A DNA stretch of 64,000 nt from Blautia parvula. Lineage in GTDB: Bacteria; Bacillota; Clostridia; Lachnospirales; Lachnospiraceae. The stretch covers positions 806,001 through 870,000 of the forward strand of contig NZ_CP084061.1 of assembly GCF_020215665.1 (NCBI RefSeq). The letters are read 5' to 3'. The position numbers and the translations under genes were made by a program. Below are positions 40,512-50,211 of the stretch, piece after piece (position 1 is the first letter of the stretch; each line of letters begins with the position of its first letter). A model generated the notes under the pieces. It was not told the DNA's origin. It was given only the letters and a program-made list of their open reading frames with translations, and ran no database searches.

Positions 40512-43484
40512 ATGGAAAGAAAAGAATTTGCACCGCTTAGCTTCTGGGCATGGAATGAGTTTATGGATGACGAGAGTATATGCCGCCGAATAGAGGAATT
40601 TCATGAGGAGGGCCTGCGTGGATTTTTCATGCATTCCAGGGCCGGACTTATGACTTCCTATCTGTCAAAAGAGTGGTTCCATGCCTGCCGGACAGCCGTG
40701 AAAAAGGCGGAAGAGCTGGGAATGGAGGCCTGGATTTATGACGAAGACGGATGGCCCAGTGGTTTTGCCGGCGGTCTGGTAAATGGCTGCGGACAGGAAT
40801 ATCAGGCAAAGTATATAAAAATCTGCAAAGCAGATGATGAAACAGCAGGACACCGCATATTGGCGTCCTTTCGAAAAACTTCCCACGGCTATGATTTTAC
40901 AGAGCCGGCAAAGGCGGATGTGCTGTTTGTTTGTGTCACAGAACCGAATTATGTGGATTTACTGTCTAAAAAAGTTACGGAAAAATTCCTGGAAGTGACA
41001 CACGAACGTTATAAAGAGGAGCTGGGTGAATTTTTCGGTACAGTAGTCCCCGGATTTTTTACGGATGAACCGCAGTATGACCTGCATGGGTTTCCTTACA
41101 GTGATGAATTGGAAGAATATTTCCGGAAACGAAATGGGTATTCCTTTTTAAAGTCCATGTATCTTTTTTTGGAAACAGAATCCCCGGAAACGGGGAAATT
41201 CCGGAAAGATTACTGGGATACGGTGCAGGAGATGATGGAATTTCATTTTGCACGGCAGATTTATGACTGGTGCGAAAAAAATCATGTGAAGTTTACGGGA
41301 CATTTTCCAGGGGAGGACAGTTTTATCCAGCAAATGCAGAGCACGGCAGGCGTGATGCCAAAATATAAGTATATGCAGCAGCCGGGCATTGACCATTTGG
41401 GAAAGAGAATCACCTCTGTGCTCCTGACAAAGCAGGTTACCAGTGCGGCAAAGCAGTATGGGAGAAATAAAGTGCTTTCCGAGACTTTTGGCTGTGCGGG
41501 GTGGAATATTACTTTTGAGGAGATGTGTTATATCTGGGGCTGGCAGGCAGCCTCAGGGATCAATATCCCTGTATTGCATATAGGTGCCCACACAATGAAG
41601 GGAATCAGAAAAAGAGATTATCCTGCCTTTTATTCTTATCAGGAACCCTGGTGGGAGCAGTTTCATCATGTTGCTCATTGGATGGAAGGCATAGGCTATT
41701 TTATGGAAAAAGGAGAATGGACTGAGGATACATTGGTATTGAGTCCTTTAAAATCCATATATCTGCTCCACAGGGAACGAAGATCAGAGGCGGAACAAGA
41801 GTATGCGGCTTCCTACCGCAGCCTCTTGGAGAATTTGATGGATATTCAGGTAGGGTATGATATTGGTGATGAAGAAATCATACGTGACTGCGGAGCAGTG
41901 GAAGACGGGAAATTTATAGTTGGCAAATGTGTTTATCATACCGTAATTGTACCAAAGTGCCTGATATTGGAAGAAAATACGGTATGTCTCCTTAAAAAAT
42001 TCAGGAGCCAGGGCGGAACTGTCTTGTTTACAGGGGAACTACCAAAATGCGGGCCTGCTGATATGACATGGGCCAAAGATTGTCATGTCATTCAAAATAG
42101 AAGAGGATTTTGGGATAAATGCTTCGCAGCATTACACAGTAAAAGGGATATGGTTGTCTTTGAGAAAGAAGGACTTCATATAGCGAAAGACCTTTGTGTA
42201 TCGGTAAAACAGGCAGAAAAAAAATATATTTATATATGGAACCGTCATCAGGACAGCGTAAGGAAGCTGATGCTAAAGATATCCGGACAGCAAAAGGTTT
42301 GCGAAATAAATCCGGAGACTGAGGCCAGAACTTTTATGGAGGTGCAGTACAGCGGCGGAGATTCCATGGTGTATTTCCAGATGGAAGGCAGACAGTCCAT
42401 ACTGCTGGAAGCCGTGGAAGGGATGTCACATTACAGGGAGCCGGAAGAAATGTATACCTGCAGCCTCAGAGGAAACTGGAAGCTGTCCGGAAGAAATGCC
42501 CTGACTCTGGACTATGCGGCTTTCTCTTTTGACGATAAAATCTATTCAGAAGAAATGCCGATGGTAAAAATGCATCCTGAATTATACCGCAGGGCAGCAG
42601 AGGAAAAGGCAGATAAGTTTTATATTCGTTACAGTTTCCATAATGAAATGGAACATCCTGTTACGCTTCAGGCAGCAGTAGAAGATGATGACTGTATAGG
42701 AGTGTGGTGCAACGGAACTGAAATCACCTCATCCAGAGCAGACTGGTATATGGACGAAAAAATCCATGAATATTCTCTGGAGGGAAAATTGAAAGAGGGA
42801 TGGAATACAGTAAAAGCAGCTTACCGTATCCCGTCAGAGGAAGTCAGGGACGTGGACGGACTGTTTGAGACGGAAGTAAACAGATTTTTTTATCCGGTTG
42901 AACCGGAGGCCATTTATATACTGGGAGACTTCTGGGTCCAGCCGCAGGCACTGCCTGTTCAAAAGCCGGCATATATACAAGTAAAGCGCTGTACTTTTAG
43001 TCTAAGGGACAGAAAAGAAATTTCAGGATTCCAGAACGTAACTACTCAGGGATGCTGGTTTTACAGAGGAAATCTGAAGACCGTGCTTGAGATTGATAAG
43101 ATGGAGGAATGCATACAGTATCTGAAATTTTCTGACCTGAGGGCAGCAGCCGTTTTGATTCGATGCAACGGGCATTCTGAACTGCTTTATATGTCTCCTT
43201 TCAGGGTGAAGCTTACTCCAATGCTGAGAGAGGGGAAAAATCATGTGGAGGTAATACTGTATGGCACCAACAGGAATCTTTTAGGCCCTCACCATCACTG
43301 CAAAGGGGAAGTGTGCTTTGTGGGACCCAACACCTTTAAAGGTATTCGGGGATATGAGGATCATGTAGTAAGCCCGGATATAGATTTTGAGGATACCTGG
43401 ACAGATTCCTATTCATTTCAGCCTTTTGGCGTGGGCAAAATTATACTTGAACAGAAAAAAGCGGTACGATCAGAAGGATGCTGA
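40512..43484 (+). CDS. Large glycosyl hydrolase-like protein, GH106-related
   Basis: 990 aa, no signal peptide, so it acts on imported sugar. The N-terminal barrel has FAPLSFWAWNEFM, FFMHSRAGLMTSYLS, IYDEDGWPSGFAGG and FFTDEPQYD, features shared with GH106 alpha-L-rhamnosidases and related unclassified hydrolases. A C-terminal beta-sandwich (about 650-960, with YIRYSFHNEMEHPV and WCNG) resembles the carbohydrate-binding jelly roll of these enzymes. It is co-transcribed with the importer, suggesting that the transported glycoside carries rhamnose or a similar sugar. Linkage specificity is inferred weakly. Its stop touches the stop of the convergent AraC gene with no gap. Confidence 0.72.
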   Translation: MERKEFAPLSFWAWNEFMDDESICRRIEEFHEEGLRGFFMHSRAGLMTSYLSKEWFHACRTAVKKAEELGMEAWIYDEDGWPSGFAGGLVNGCGQEYQAKYIKICKADDETAGHRILASFRKTSHGYDFTEPAKADVLFVCVTEPNYVDLLSKKVTEKFLEVTHERYKEELGEFFGTVVPGFFTDEPQYDLHGFPYSDELEEYFRKRNGYSFLKSMYLFLETESPETGKFRKDYWDTVQEMMEFHFARQIYDWCEKNHVKFTGHFPGEDSFIQQMQSTAGVMPKYKYMQQPGIDHLGKRITSVLLTKQVTSAAKQYGRNKVLSETFGCAGWNITFEEMCYIWGWQAASGINIPVLHIGAHTMKGIRKRDYPAFYSYQEPWWEQFHHVAHWMEGIGYFMEKGEWTEDTLVLSPLKSIYLLHRERRSEAEQEYAASYRSLLENLMDIQVGYDIGDEEIIRDCGAVEDGKFIVGKCVYHTVIVPKCLILEENTVCLLKKFRSQGGTVLFTGELPKCGPADMTWAKDCHVIQNRRGFWDKCFAALHSKRDMVVFEKEGLHIAKDLCVSVKQAEKKYIYIWNRHQDSVRKLMLKISGQQKVCEINPETEARTFMEVQYSGGDSMVYFQMEGRQSILLEAVEGMSHYREPEEMYTCSLRGNWKLSGRNALTLDYAAFSFDDKIYSEEMPMVKMHPELYRRAAEEKADKFYIRYSFHNEMEHPVTLQAAVEDDDCIGVWCNGTEITSSRADWYMDEKIHEYSLEGKLKEGWNTVKAAYRIPSEEVRDVDGLFETEVNRFFYPVEPEAIYILGDFWVQPQALPVQKPAYIQVKRCTFSLRDRKEISGFQNVTTQGCWFYRGNLKTVLEIDKMEECIQYLKFSDLRAAAVLIRCNGHSELLYMSPFRVKLTPMLREGKNHVEVILYGTNRNLLGPHHHCKGEVCFVGPNTFKGIRGYEDHVVSPDIDFEDTWTDSYSFQPFGVGKIILEQKKAVRSEGC

Positions 43485-44291
43485 TCAGTTAAGCTTCCGA
43501 AACCCCAAAGGCGTGACCCCGGTTATTTTCCTGAAGATAGAGATAAAATGGCTCGCATCCGCAAACCCCACCTTATGCGCAATATCCTGCACTTCCATAC
43601 GCGGATTTGTGAGCAGATACTCCTTGGCCTTGTTGATCCTGTAAATAGTCAGGTATTCATAAGCGGAGCATCCCAGAAAACGGTGGAACAGCCGTGACAG
43701 GTACTGGGGCGAGATGTATACCTGGCGGCTGAGTTTCTGTACGGTCAGCTCGGAATGATAATTTGTTTCGATTTCCTGTATTGCCGGGGCCACATACCTC
43801 TGATACAGGGAATCTTCCAGAAGGTCGCGAGTATTGATACCATCTGCAAGAAACATCAGGAGCCGATAGCAGTCTGCCGATAAGGCCTTGACATCCATGG
43901 GCGGGTTCTCATATTTCTTTACTATGCCGGAAATAAAAGACGCTATCTCGGCGCCCTGCTCCTTTCCGATAAAGATAAACGGCCTGTTTCCTAAAAGTCT
44001 GGGAATGCTGCTTTCAATAGTCCCTGTAAAGGTGGCAAACAGGGTGAGCCATTCCTCTGTCTCCTTTCCATAGGAATGCTGGATGAACGGCGTGATCAAT
44101 ACACCTTCTCCCTCCTGCAGAAGGTATTCCTTTCCCTGTATGGTGATTCTGCCGCTTCCTTTTTCGGACTGGAGATAGTGGCAGAGCGGATAGCCCTTGG
44201 GACGGGAAGTGTGTTCCTGTACCCAGTGGTTTCCTATGGAATCAAAAGTAAACGGTTCGCTGACCGGTGTATTTCTAAAATAAATCGGCAT
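43485..44291 (-). CDS. AraC-family transcriptional regulator
   Basis: 268 aa. An N-terminal cupin sugar-sensing domain (GRITIQGKEYLLQEGEGVLITPF) and a C-terminal AraC double HTH (VQKLSRQVYISPQYLSRLFHRFLG; VQDIAHKVGFADASHFISIFRKITG). The ATG at 44291 follows AGGTGAGAACA; a TTG 18 bp earlier is less likely. It is divergent from the GH42 gene and probably regulates it, perhaps through the palindrome at 44394-44422. Confidence 0.9.
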   Translation of the reverse strand: MPIYFRNTPVSEPFTFDSIGNHWVQEHTSRPKGYPLCHYLQSEKGSGRITIQGKEYLLQEGEGVLITPFIQHSYGKETEEWLTLFATFTGTIESSIPRLLGNRPFIFIGKEQGAEIASFISGIVKKYENPPMDVKALSADCYRLLMFLADGINTRDLLEDSLYQRYVAPAIQEIETNYHSELTVQKLSRQVYISPQYLSRLFHRFLGCSAYEYLTIYRINKAKEYLLTNPRMEVQDIAHKVGFADASHFISIFRKITGVTPLGFRKLN

Positions 44292-44393
44292 TGTTCTCAC
44301 CTGTTTCAAAATGTTATATTATTTAGCTTAACATATTACACAATCCTTTGTCTATCTATAATATAATCAAACTAACCGTAAGAGAAAGCAGAA

Positions 44394-44422
44394 GTAACGG
44401 TTCAGCTTGTCTGAATTGTTAC
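44394..44422. promoter_or_regulatory. Operator-like palindrome before the beta-galactosidase
   Basis: GTAACggTTCAG and CTGAAttGTTAC are inverted around 5 bp, with two non-pairing positions in each 12-bp arm. It lies between TATAAT boxes (44357-44367) and the ribosome site of the GH42 gene, a position suited to repression; an AraC protein could also use it as paired half-sites. Confidence 0.5.
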
Positions 44423-44447
44423 AAGCAGAAATAAGGAGACAGGTGAC

Positions 44448-46457
44448 ATGAAAGGTAAATTTAAAAGAATTTTATACGGCGGGGATTATAATCCAAACCA
44501 GTGGCCAAAGGATATCTGGCAGGAGGATATGAGGATATTTAAGGATGCGCGGATCAACAGCGCCACCATCAATGTATTTTCCTGGGCAAAGATCCAGCCC
44601 TCAGAGGAAGTCTATGACTTCAGTGAACTGGACGAGATTGTGGAGATGCTGAGCCGGGAGAATTATGACATTGTGCTTGCCACATCCACGGCTGCGCTTC
44701 CCGCATGGATGGTGAAGCGGTATCCTGAAGTTGCAAGAACAGACTATGAGGGAAGGCATCACAAATTCGGACAGAGGCACAATGCGTGCCCGAATTCTCC
44801 GGTCTATCAGAAGTATGCGGAGGCGCTTGCAAAAGAACTGGCAAAGAGATACGGAAGCAATGAACATATTGCGTGCTGGCATATTAATAATGAATACGGC
44901 GGCGAATGCTACTGCGAGAATTGTGAAAAGGCATTCCGCGTCTGGCTGAGGAAAAAGTATGGAACCATAGAAGCTCTGAATAAAGCGTGGAATCTGGAAT
45001 TCTGGGGACATACCATTTATGACTGGGATGAAATCGTACTGCCTAATGCGCTGAGTGAAGGGCTGGGGAGCGATAAGACGGCATTTGCGGGGATCTCTGT
45101 GGATTACCGCAGATTTATGTCAGACAGCATGCTGGGTAATTATGTGATGGAGCGGGATGCGGTACGCTGTTATGATAAAGAGACTCCAATCACCACGAAT
45201 CTCATGGGAACCTACAAGGGGCTGGACTATTTCAAATGGGCAAAAGAGATGGATGTCGTGTCCTGGGACAATTATCCCAGCTATGACACACCGTGGAGTC
45301 AGACCGCTATGTGCCATGATCTCATGCGCGGTCTGAAGGATGAATCTTTTATGCTGATGGAGCAGACACCGAGCCAGCAGAACTGGCAGCCATATAATTC
45401 TCTGAAAAGGCCGGGACAGATGCGGGCCCAGAGTTATCAGACCATTGCCCATGGTGCGGATACCATCCAGTTTTTCCAGCTTCGCAGAAGCGTTGGCGGA
45501 TGTGAAAAGTTCCACGGGGCAGTCATTGCCCATGTGGGTACTGAGGATACGAGAGTATTCAGGGAGGTACAGCAGCTCGGACAGGAACTGGAGATGCTGG
45601 GAGACCGGACACTGGATTCCGTCAATGAGGCAGAGGTGGGCATTGTCTTTGACTGGGATAACTACTGGGCACTGGAATATACTAGCGGACCGAATGTGGA
45701 TCTGACATATGTAGACCAGATACACCAGTATTACCGGTATTTTTATGAGCGCAATATTCCTGTCAATATGATACCCTTTGACGCGGATTTTAGCAGGTAT
45801 AAAATGGTTGTAGCGCCTGTTCTTTACATGGTGAAAGCCGGTATGCAGGAAGCCCTGGAGGATTTCGTAAGCAAAGGCGGCGTTCTGGTCACTACATATA
45901 TGAGCGGAATCGTGGACCAGTCGGATAATGTATATCTCGGCGGCTATCCCGGAGTTCTGAGCAAAATGGCCGGAGTGTGGGTGGAAGAGATTGACGCCCT
46001 GGCACCGGAGCAGGAAAATACGGTGATCTTTGACGATGGTGTCAGTGTGCCCGGCAGATTGGTGTGTGATATCATACATCTGAGAGGGGCAGAATGCATC
46101 GGCCGTTATGGAAAAGATTTCTATGCAGAGAGCCCGGCAGTGACCAGGAATCTGTTCGGGGACGGATCCGTATATTACATCGGAACAGAAATGGACTGCC
46201 GGGGGCTTGCGAAGGTCCTTGACATGGCAGCAGAAGATGTAAGCGTTAAACCGGTTGTGGAAGAGAAGACAGGTCTTGAAATCACCTGCAGGAAGAAAGA
46301 CGGACAGAGATATTATTTTGTGATCAATTTTAAGGATGAAGATTTTGAAATTCCCTCCTGCTTTGTGGGAAACACAGATGTGCTGACAGGGGAATGTGTG
46401 AAAAGCGGCGAGATGCTTTCAAAATATGATGTAAAGATCATCTGCACAGAAGATTAG
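44448..46457 (+). CDS. Beta-galactosidase, glycoside hydrolase family 42
   Basis: 669 aa, the usual GH42 size. Barrel start ILYGGDYNPNQWP; acid/base Glu149 in HINNEYGGEC; nucleophile Glu305 in FMLMEQTPSQQNW. Cys114, Cys154, Cys156 and Cys159 (CYCENC) match the zinc-cluster cysteines of thermophilic GH42 enzymes. No signal peptide, so it hydrolyses imported beta-galactosides in the cytoplasm. Start after AAGGAGAC. With the importer and the GH106-like protein it completes a glycan-use locus. Confidence 0.95.
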   Translation: MKGKFKRILYGGDYNPNQWPKDIWQEDMRIFKDARINSATINVFSWAKIQPSEEVYDFSELDEIVEMLSRENYDIVLATSTAALPAWMVKRYPEVARTDYEGRHHKFGQRHNACPNSPVYQKYAEALAKELAKRYGSNEHIACWHINNEYGGECYCENCEKAFRVWLRKKYGTIEALNKAWNLEFWGHTIYDWDEIVLPNALSEGLGSDKTAFAGISVDYRRFMSDSMLGNYVMERDAVRCYDKETPITTNLMGTYKGLDYFKWAKEMDVVSWDNYPSYDTPWSQTAMCHDLMRGLKDESFMLMEQTPSQQNWQPYNSLKRPGQMRAQSYQTIAHGADTIQFFQLRRSVGGCEKFHGAVIAHVGTEDTRVFREVQQLGQELEMLGDRTLDSVNEAEVGIVFDWDNYWALEYTSGPNVDLTYVDQIHQYYRYFYERNIPVNMIPFDADFSRYKMVVAPVLYMVKAGMQEALEDFVSKGGVLVTTYMSGIVDQSDNVYLGGYPGVLSKMAGVWVEEIDALAPEQENTVIFDDGVSVPGRLVCDIIHLRGAECIGRYGKDFYAESPAVTRNLFGDGSVYYIGTEMDCRGLAKVLDMAAEDVSVKPVVEEKTGLEITCRKKDGQRYYFVINFKDEDFEIPSCFVGNTDVLTGECVKSGEMLSKYDVKIICTED

Positions 46458-46485
46458 ATATTAGAATTATTATAAAGTTTCTGCT

Positions 46486-46528
46486 AAAAGAGGACAGTGA
46501 CACTGAGAAGTGTGCGCAGTCCTCTTTT
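46486..46528 (+). terminator. Terminator after the GH42 gene
   Basis: AAAAGAGGAC and GTCCTCTTTT form a perfect 10-bp outer stem with an inner ACACT-GAGA-AGTGT hairpin; the 3' arm ends in TTTT. Confidence 0.85.
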
Positions 46529-46643
46529 GGCATAGACGATGTATGGCCCATATGGATTGACAAAACCGAAAGATGGGATATAATGAAAATAGATTTTAAC
46601 ATAAACGGATTTATATAAATACATTTTTAGAGAAGGTGAGATA

Positions 46644-47231
46644 TTGCCGCGGACACAAATCCCAAAAGAAGCCATATTGAAAGCCGCCCTGAGGAAACTG
46701 ATCCGGGATGGGTATTCCAGCTTGAACATTAAAAGTATTGCGGAGGAGATTGGCTGTTCCACACAGCCCATTTCCTGGCATTTTGGCAATATGGAGACAC
46801 TGCGCAGAGCGCTGGCAGAATTTGCTTTGAACTATGCCAATGAGAAAATGTACAGAGGCGGGAAACAGGGGATGGATGCCTTCTTTCATGTGGGCAGGGC
46901 TTACATAGAGATGGCATTTGATGAACCTAATCTTTTCCAGTATCTGTTTATGAACGGCGGAAGCGGAAACCGTGGAATCGGATTTAGACAACTTGTAAAT
47001 ACGGATGAGAAAAAAGAGATGATACAGCAGATCACAGTTGATCTGCAGATACCGGAAGAAAAGACCAGCCAGTTTTTTCATAATATGATAATCTACACAC
47101 ACGGTCTGGCCTCTTATATTGCCACAGGACAAATCACAGCACCCAAAGAAGAGGTGTGGGATATGCTCAAAAAAGCCGTCTTTTTGTTTCATGAGGAACA
47201 GGCGCAGTCAGAGAAGGGAAAAGAAGGATGA
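46644..47231 (+). CDS. TetR/AcrR-family regulator
   Basis: 195 aa starting at a TTG set by AAGGTGAG. N-terminal HTH: KAALRKLIRDGYSSLNIKSIAEEIG followed by STQPISWHFGNMETLRRAL. The C-terminal ligand domain has no specific match I can name. It overlaps the DJ-1/PfpI gene by ATGA and is presumably its regulator. Confidence 0.88.
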   Translation: MPRTQIPKEAILKAALRKLIRDGYSSLNIKSIAEEIGCSTQPISWHFGNMETLRRALAEFALNYANEKMYRGGKQGMDAFFHVGRAYIEMAFDEPNLFQYLFMNGGSGNRGIGFRQLVNTDEKKEMIQQITVDLQIPEEKTSQFFHNMIIYTHGLASYIATGQITAPKEEVWDMLKKAVFLFHEEQAQSEKGKEG

Positions 47232-47845
47232 AAAAAACAATTTTATTTGTAATACTGGAGCAGTATGCGGATTGGGAATCAGCCTACCTGGCATCAGCGC
47301 TCTATATGCTGGGACAGGGAAAATATGAGGCAAAGACAGTATCCCTGACAACAGACAGGGTGGCATCCATCGGCGGTTTTCATGTGGTACCGGATTATGA
47401 TATCTGCTCAGTGCCGGAGGATTATGAAGCTGTCATTCTGGTTGGAGGCATGTCCTGGAGAAATGCAGAGGCCGGGAAAATCGCGCCTCTGGCAAAACAG
47501 TGCTTTGAAAAGGGGAAGGTTCTTGGTGCAATATGTGACGCGTCAGCTTTTCTGGGAACCATTGGCCTTTTGAACCACGTTGAACACACAAGCAATGATT
47601 TAAATGACTTAAAACAATGGGCAGGTGAGGCATATACAGGGGAAGCGAATTACATTGCAAAACAAGCTGTGAGCCATAAAAATGTGGTTACCGCCAACGG
47701 CACAGCAGCGCTGGAGTTTGCAAAAGAGGTACTGCTCGCTTTAGAAGCGGCACCGGAGGAGAAGATAGTGGAATGGTTCCAGTTCCACAAACTGGGATAT
47801 TATGCTTCCGCAGTGCCTAAGGACGCCAATAGCTGGAACGACTAG
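47228..47845 (+). CDS. DJ-1/PfpI-family protein
   Basis: 205 aa, class I glutamine-amidotransferase-like fold. The nucleophile-elbow cysteine is in LGAICDASAFLG, and the early TILFVILEQYADWE segment carries the acidic residue (Glu) typical of the family. Bacterial homologues are often annotated as glutamine amidotransferases or YdeA/YoaZ-like stress proteins. Coupling to a TetR regulator suggests a stress- or compound-induced role. Confidence 0.85.
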   Translation: MKKTILFVILEQYADWESAYLASALYMLGQGKYEAKTVSLTTDRVASIGGFHVVPDYDICSVPEDYEAVILVGGMSWRNAEAGKIAPLAKQCFEKGKVLGAICDASAFLGTIGLLNHVEHTSNDLNDLKQWAGEAYTGEANYIAKQAVSHKNVVTANGTAALEFAKEVLLALEAAPEEKIVEWFQFHKLGYYASAVPKDANSWND

Positions 47846-47929
47846 AGAAGAGGTGAGGTGCGGTGAAACGTTGTATTGCAGCAGCCGGAATAGCTGATAA
47901 ACCAAATTGTGATTACAGGAGGATTTTTT

Positions 47930-48556
47930 ATGACTATTCCGGAGAAAGAAATTTATCCCAGAACAGGCGATAAACAGACGATTTATTTAAAGAACGTGAT
48001 CCATGATCCCAATATAACGGTTGGGGAATACACGATGTATAACGATTTTGTCAATGACCCGGTGCTGTTTGAGAAAAATAACGTATTATACCATTATGCC
48101 ATCAACAGGGATAAGCTTATCATCGGGAAATTCTGTTCCATTGCCTGCGGCGCAAAATTTTTGTTTAACAGTGCAAACCACACATTCCGTTCGTTGTCCA
48201 CATACCCGTTTCCTCTTTTCTTTGAGGAGTGGGAGCTGGATAAAAAGAATGTAACGGATTCCTGGGACAACAAGGGAGATATTGTGATCGGCAGTGATGT
48301 GTGGATCGGTTACGAGGCTGTTGTAATGGCCGGCGTAACCATCGGTGACGGGGCGGTCATAGGGACCAGGGCAGTGGTGACAAAGGACGTTCCGCCCTAT
48401 ACGATCGTAGGGGGGATACCTGCGAAACCTATACGAAAACGTTTTTCGGAGGAAACCGTTCAGGCACTGCTTGACTTAAGGTGGTGGGACTGGCCGAAAG
48501 AAAGGATCATGCAGAATCTGCAGGCCATTCAGTCCGGCTGTATAGAGAAGCTTTGA
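47930..48556 (+). CDS. Vat/CatB-type xenobiotic O-acetyltransferase (hexapeptide repeat)
   Basis: 208 aa. A left-handed beta-helix with hexapeptide turns (IVIGSDVWIGYEAVVMAGVTIGDGAVIGTRAVV) and the Vat loop NSANHTFRSLSTYPFPLF, whose His aligns with the catalytic His of streptogramin A acetyltransferases. CatB-type chloramphenicol acetyltransferases share the fold, so the drug, if any, is uncertain. The start at 47930 follows ACAGGAGG. A resistance phenotype is not established by sequence. Confidence 0.85.
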   Translation: MTIPEKEIYPRTGDKQTIYLKNVIHDPNITVGEYTMYNDFVNDPVLFEKNNVLYHYAINRDKLIIGKFCSIACGAKFLFNSANHTFRSLSTYPFPLFFEEWELDKKNVTDSWDNKGDIVIGSDVWIGYEAVVMAGVTIGDGAVIGTRAVVTKDVPPYTIVGGIPAKPIRKRFSEETVQALLDLRWWDWPKERIMQNLQAIQSGCIEKL

Positions 48557-48561
48557 AAGTG

Positions 48562-48577
48562 GGGCCCTTCGGGGCCC
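48562..48577 (+). other. UUCG-capped GC hairpin after the acetyltransferase
   Basis: GGGCCC-TTCG-GGGCCC, a very stable 6-bp stem with a UUCG tetraloop, begins 5 bp after the stop codon. There is no T-run, so it may protect the mRNA 3' end or pause transcription instead of ending it. Confidence 0.5.
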
Positions 48578-48677
48578 TGCATGAATATCTCTGCCTGCCG
48601 GGGTATGGAACCGGCTGCCAGGGAAATATCAGCGAACGGCAGAGCTGTCCGCAGCGTTTTGCAGATATGGAGTGACT

Positions 48678-49736
48678 ATGGAAAATGAGAGAAGAAACAG
48701 ACTGACGGATCATCTGGATAAACTGCATACAACAGAGTTAGGGGCAATGCGGATCAGAAGGAATCTTGCCCTGGATACGGATCAGGTGACTGCATGGTGC
48801 AAAGAAAAAATAAGGTCGCCCCATGCTGTTATCACCAGAAAAGGAAAGAACTGGTATGTAAGCGCTGATGGCTGCGTCATTACGGTTAACGCCGGCAGTT
48901 GGACGATCATTACAGCACATCGGGAAATACATAGAGCGGATACATCCGTAAATTATATCAGCGGAAATAAAGCGGCATGGGAGGAAGCCTTTGAGCACAG
49001 GCATCCCGGCTGGGGAGAGGAAAACCATGTAAAATTAATGCATGAGAGGCTGCCGTTTTTCTGTCCGGATGTTATAAAAGAACTGGAACAAATAGATTTT
49101 AAAGAGAAAACCATATCCCAGTTTTGCTGCAACAACGGACGGGAACTGCTGTCCCTGATGCAGCTTGGGGCCAAAAATGCGGTGGGGTTTGATATTGCGG
49201 AAAATATTATAGAGCAGGCAAGAGACACCGCGGAGAAGGCCGGCATGGACAACTGCCGTTTTGTCTCATGCAATATACTGGAGATTCCTGAAACATATAA
49301 CGGTCAGTTTGATTTTATTCTGTTCACCATAGGAGCGCTGACGTGGTTTGAGGATCTAAAACCGCTTTTTCGGAAAGTGTCAGACTGCTTAAAGCCAGGG
49401 GGAATCCTGTTAGTCCATGATTTTCATCCGGTGATGAACATGCTGCCATTGCCGGGGGAACCGGAATTTGATGAGAAACATTTGAATAAAACAGCGTATT
49501 CTTATTTCAGAAAAGAGCCATGGAAAGAGAATGAAGGGATGGGATATATGTCAGAGACATATGAATCCAAAACCTTCACCAGCTTTTCCCATACAATGGC
49601 TGATATTATCAGTGGGGTAAGCTGTGCAGGGATGCGCGTGCTGAAGCTGGAGGAGTTCGATTATGATGTGGGCTTGACTGAGGCATATGATAAAAAAGGA
49701 TTACCGCTGTCTTTTCTTCTGACCGCGGAAAAATAA
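48678..49736 (+). CDS. Fusion of a DUF3781-like domain and a SAM methyltransferase
   Basis: 352 aa. Residues about 1-92 resemble DUF3781 (RIRRNLALDTDQVTAWCKEKI; GKNWYVSADGCVITVNAGSW then TIITAH), normally a small separate protein. From YISGNKAAWEEAF onward it is a class I methyltransferase: QFCCNNGRELLSLMQLGAKN and GFDIAENII form the SAM pocket, and LKPGGILLVHDFHPV follows. The join is in frame with no break. The ATG at 48678 follows ATGGAGTG. The methyl acceptor is unknown; genes of this methyltransferase type often sit in accessory islands with GNAT and Vat genes. Confidence 0.75.
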   Translation: MENERRNRLTDHLDKLHTTELGAMRIRRNLALDTDQVTAWCKEKIRSPHAVITRKGKNWYVSADGCVITVNAGSWTIITAHREIHRADTSVNYISGNKAAWEEAFEHRHPGWGEENHVKLMHERLPFFCPDVIKELEQIDFKEKTISQFCCNNGRELLSLMQLGAKNAVGFDIAENIIEQARDTAEKAGMDNCRFVSCNILEIPETYNGQFDFILFTIGALTWFEDLKPLFRKVSDCLKPGGILLVHDFHPVMNMLPLPGEPEFDEKHLNKTAYSYFRKEPWKENEGMGYMSETYESKTFTSFSHTMADIISGVSCAGMRVLKLEEFDYDVGLTEAYDKKGLPLSFLLTAEK

Positions 49737-49752
49737 CGGCAGGAGTGGGGCA

Positions 49753-50199
49753 ATGCAGGAAAATAAAGAAGCAGAACGAAACAGGATCACATATTTGATA
49801 TGGATCATAGTGACCATGATACTCGGCCTTTCATCGAGAAAATTCGGTCCTTATCTTCCGGTATTTGTCAGGGATTATGCGGGGGACACGCTCTGGGCAT
49901 TGATGGTATTCTGGGGGATTGGATTTTTATTTGTAAAAATGTCCACAGGAAAGGTGATGGCCGCAGCGCTTCTTTTTTCCTACGCCATAGAATTTTCTCA
50001 ATTATATCAGGCAGAGTGGATCAACGCGCTGCGCCATACCACTTTGGGTGGTCTGGTATTGGGGTTTGGTTTTTTATGGAGTGATCTAGTGTGTTATACT
50101 GTCGGAGTCCTGGCAGGCGGGCTGATGGAATATACTGCTGCCCCTTTCTTCTTCCGCAGTATCGTTTGCCTGAGAAGAGGAAAGGGGCGGCGGGAGTAA
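49753..50199 (+). CDS. DUF2809-family membrane protein
   Basis: 148 aa with four predicted TM helices. Matches the family pattern LGLSSRKFGPYLPVFVRDYAGDTLW and IEFSQLYQAEWINALRHTTLG. Function unknown. It follows the methyltransferase by 16 bp with a GGCAGGAG site and is probably co-transcribed. Confidence 0.85.
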   Translation: MQENKEAERNRITYLIWIIVTMILGLSSRKFGPYLPVFVRDYAGDTLWALMVFWGIGFLFVKMSTGKVMAAALLFSYAIEFSQLYQAEWINALRHTTLGGLVLGFGFLWSDLVCYTVGVLAGGLMEYTAAPFFFRSIVCLRRGKGRRE

Positions 50200-50211
50200 A
50201 ACAATATTAGG

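Noticed and set aside
47873-47980. A GTG-started 36-codon frame with a GAGGTGAG site that overlaps the start of the Vat-like gene
   Set aside because: It could be a leader peptide, but it lacks the repeats or stem-loops of known resistance-gene attenuators and the acetyltransferase has its own strong ribosome site.
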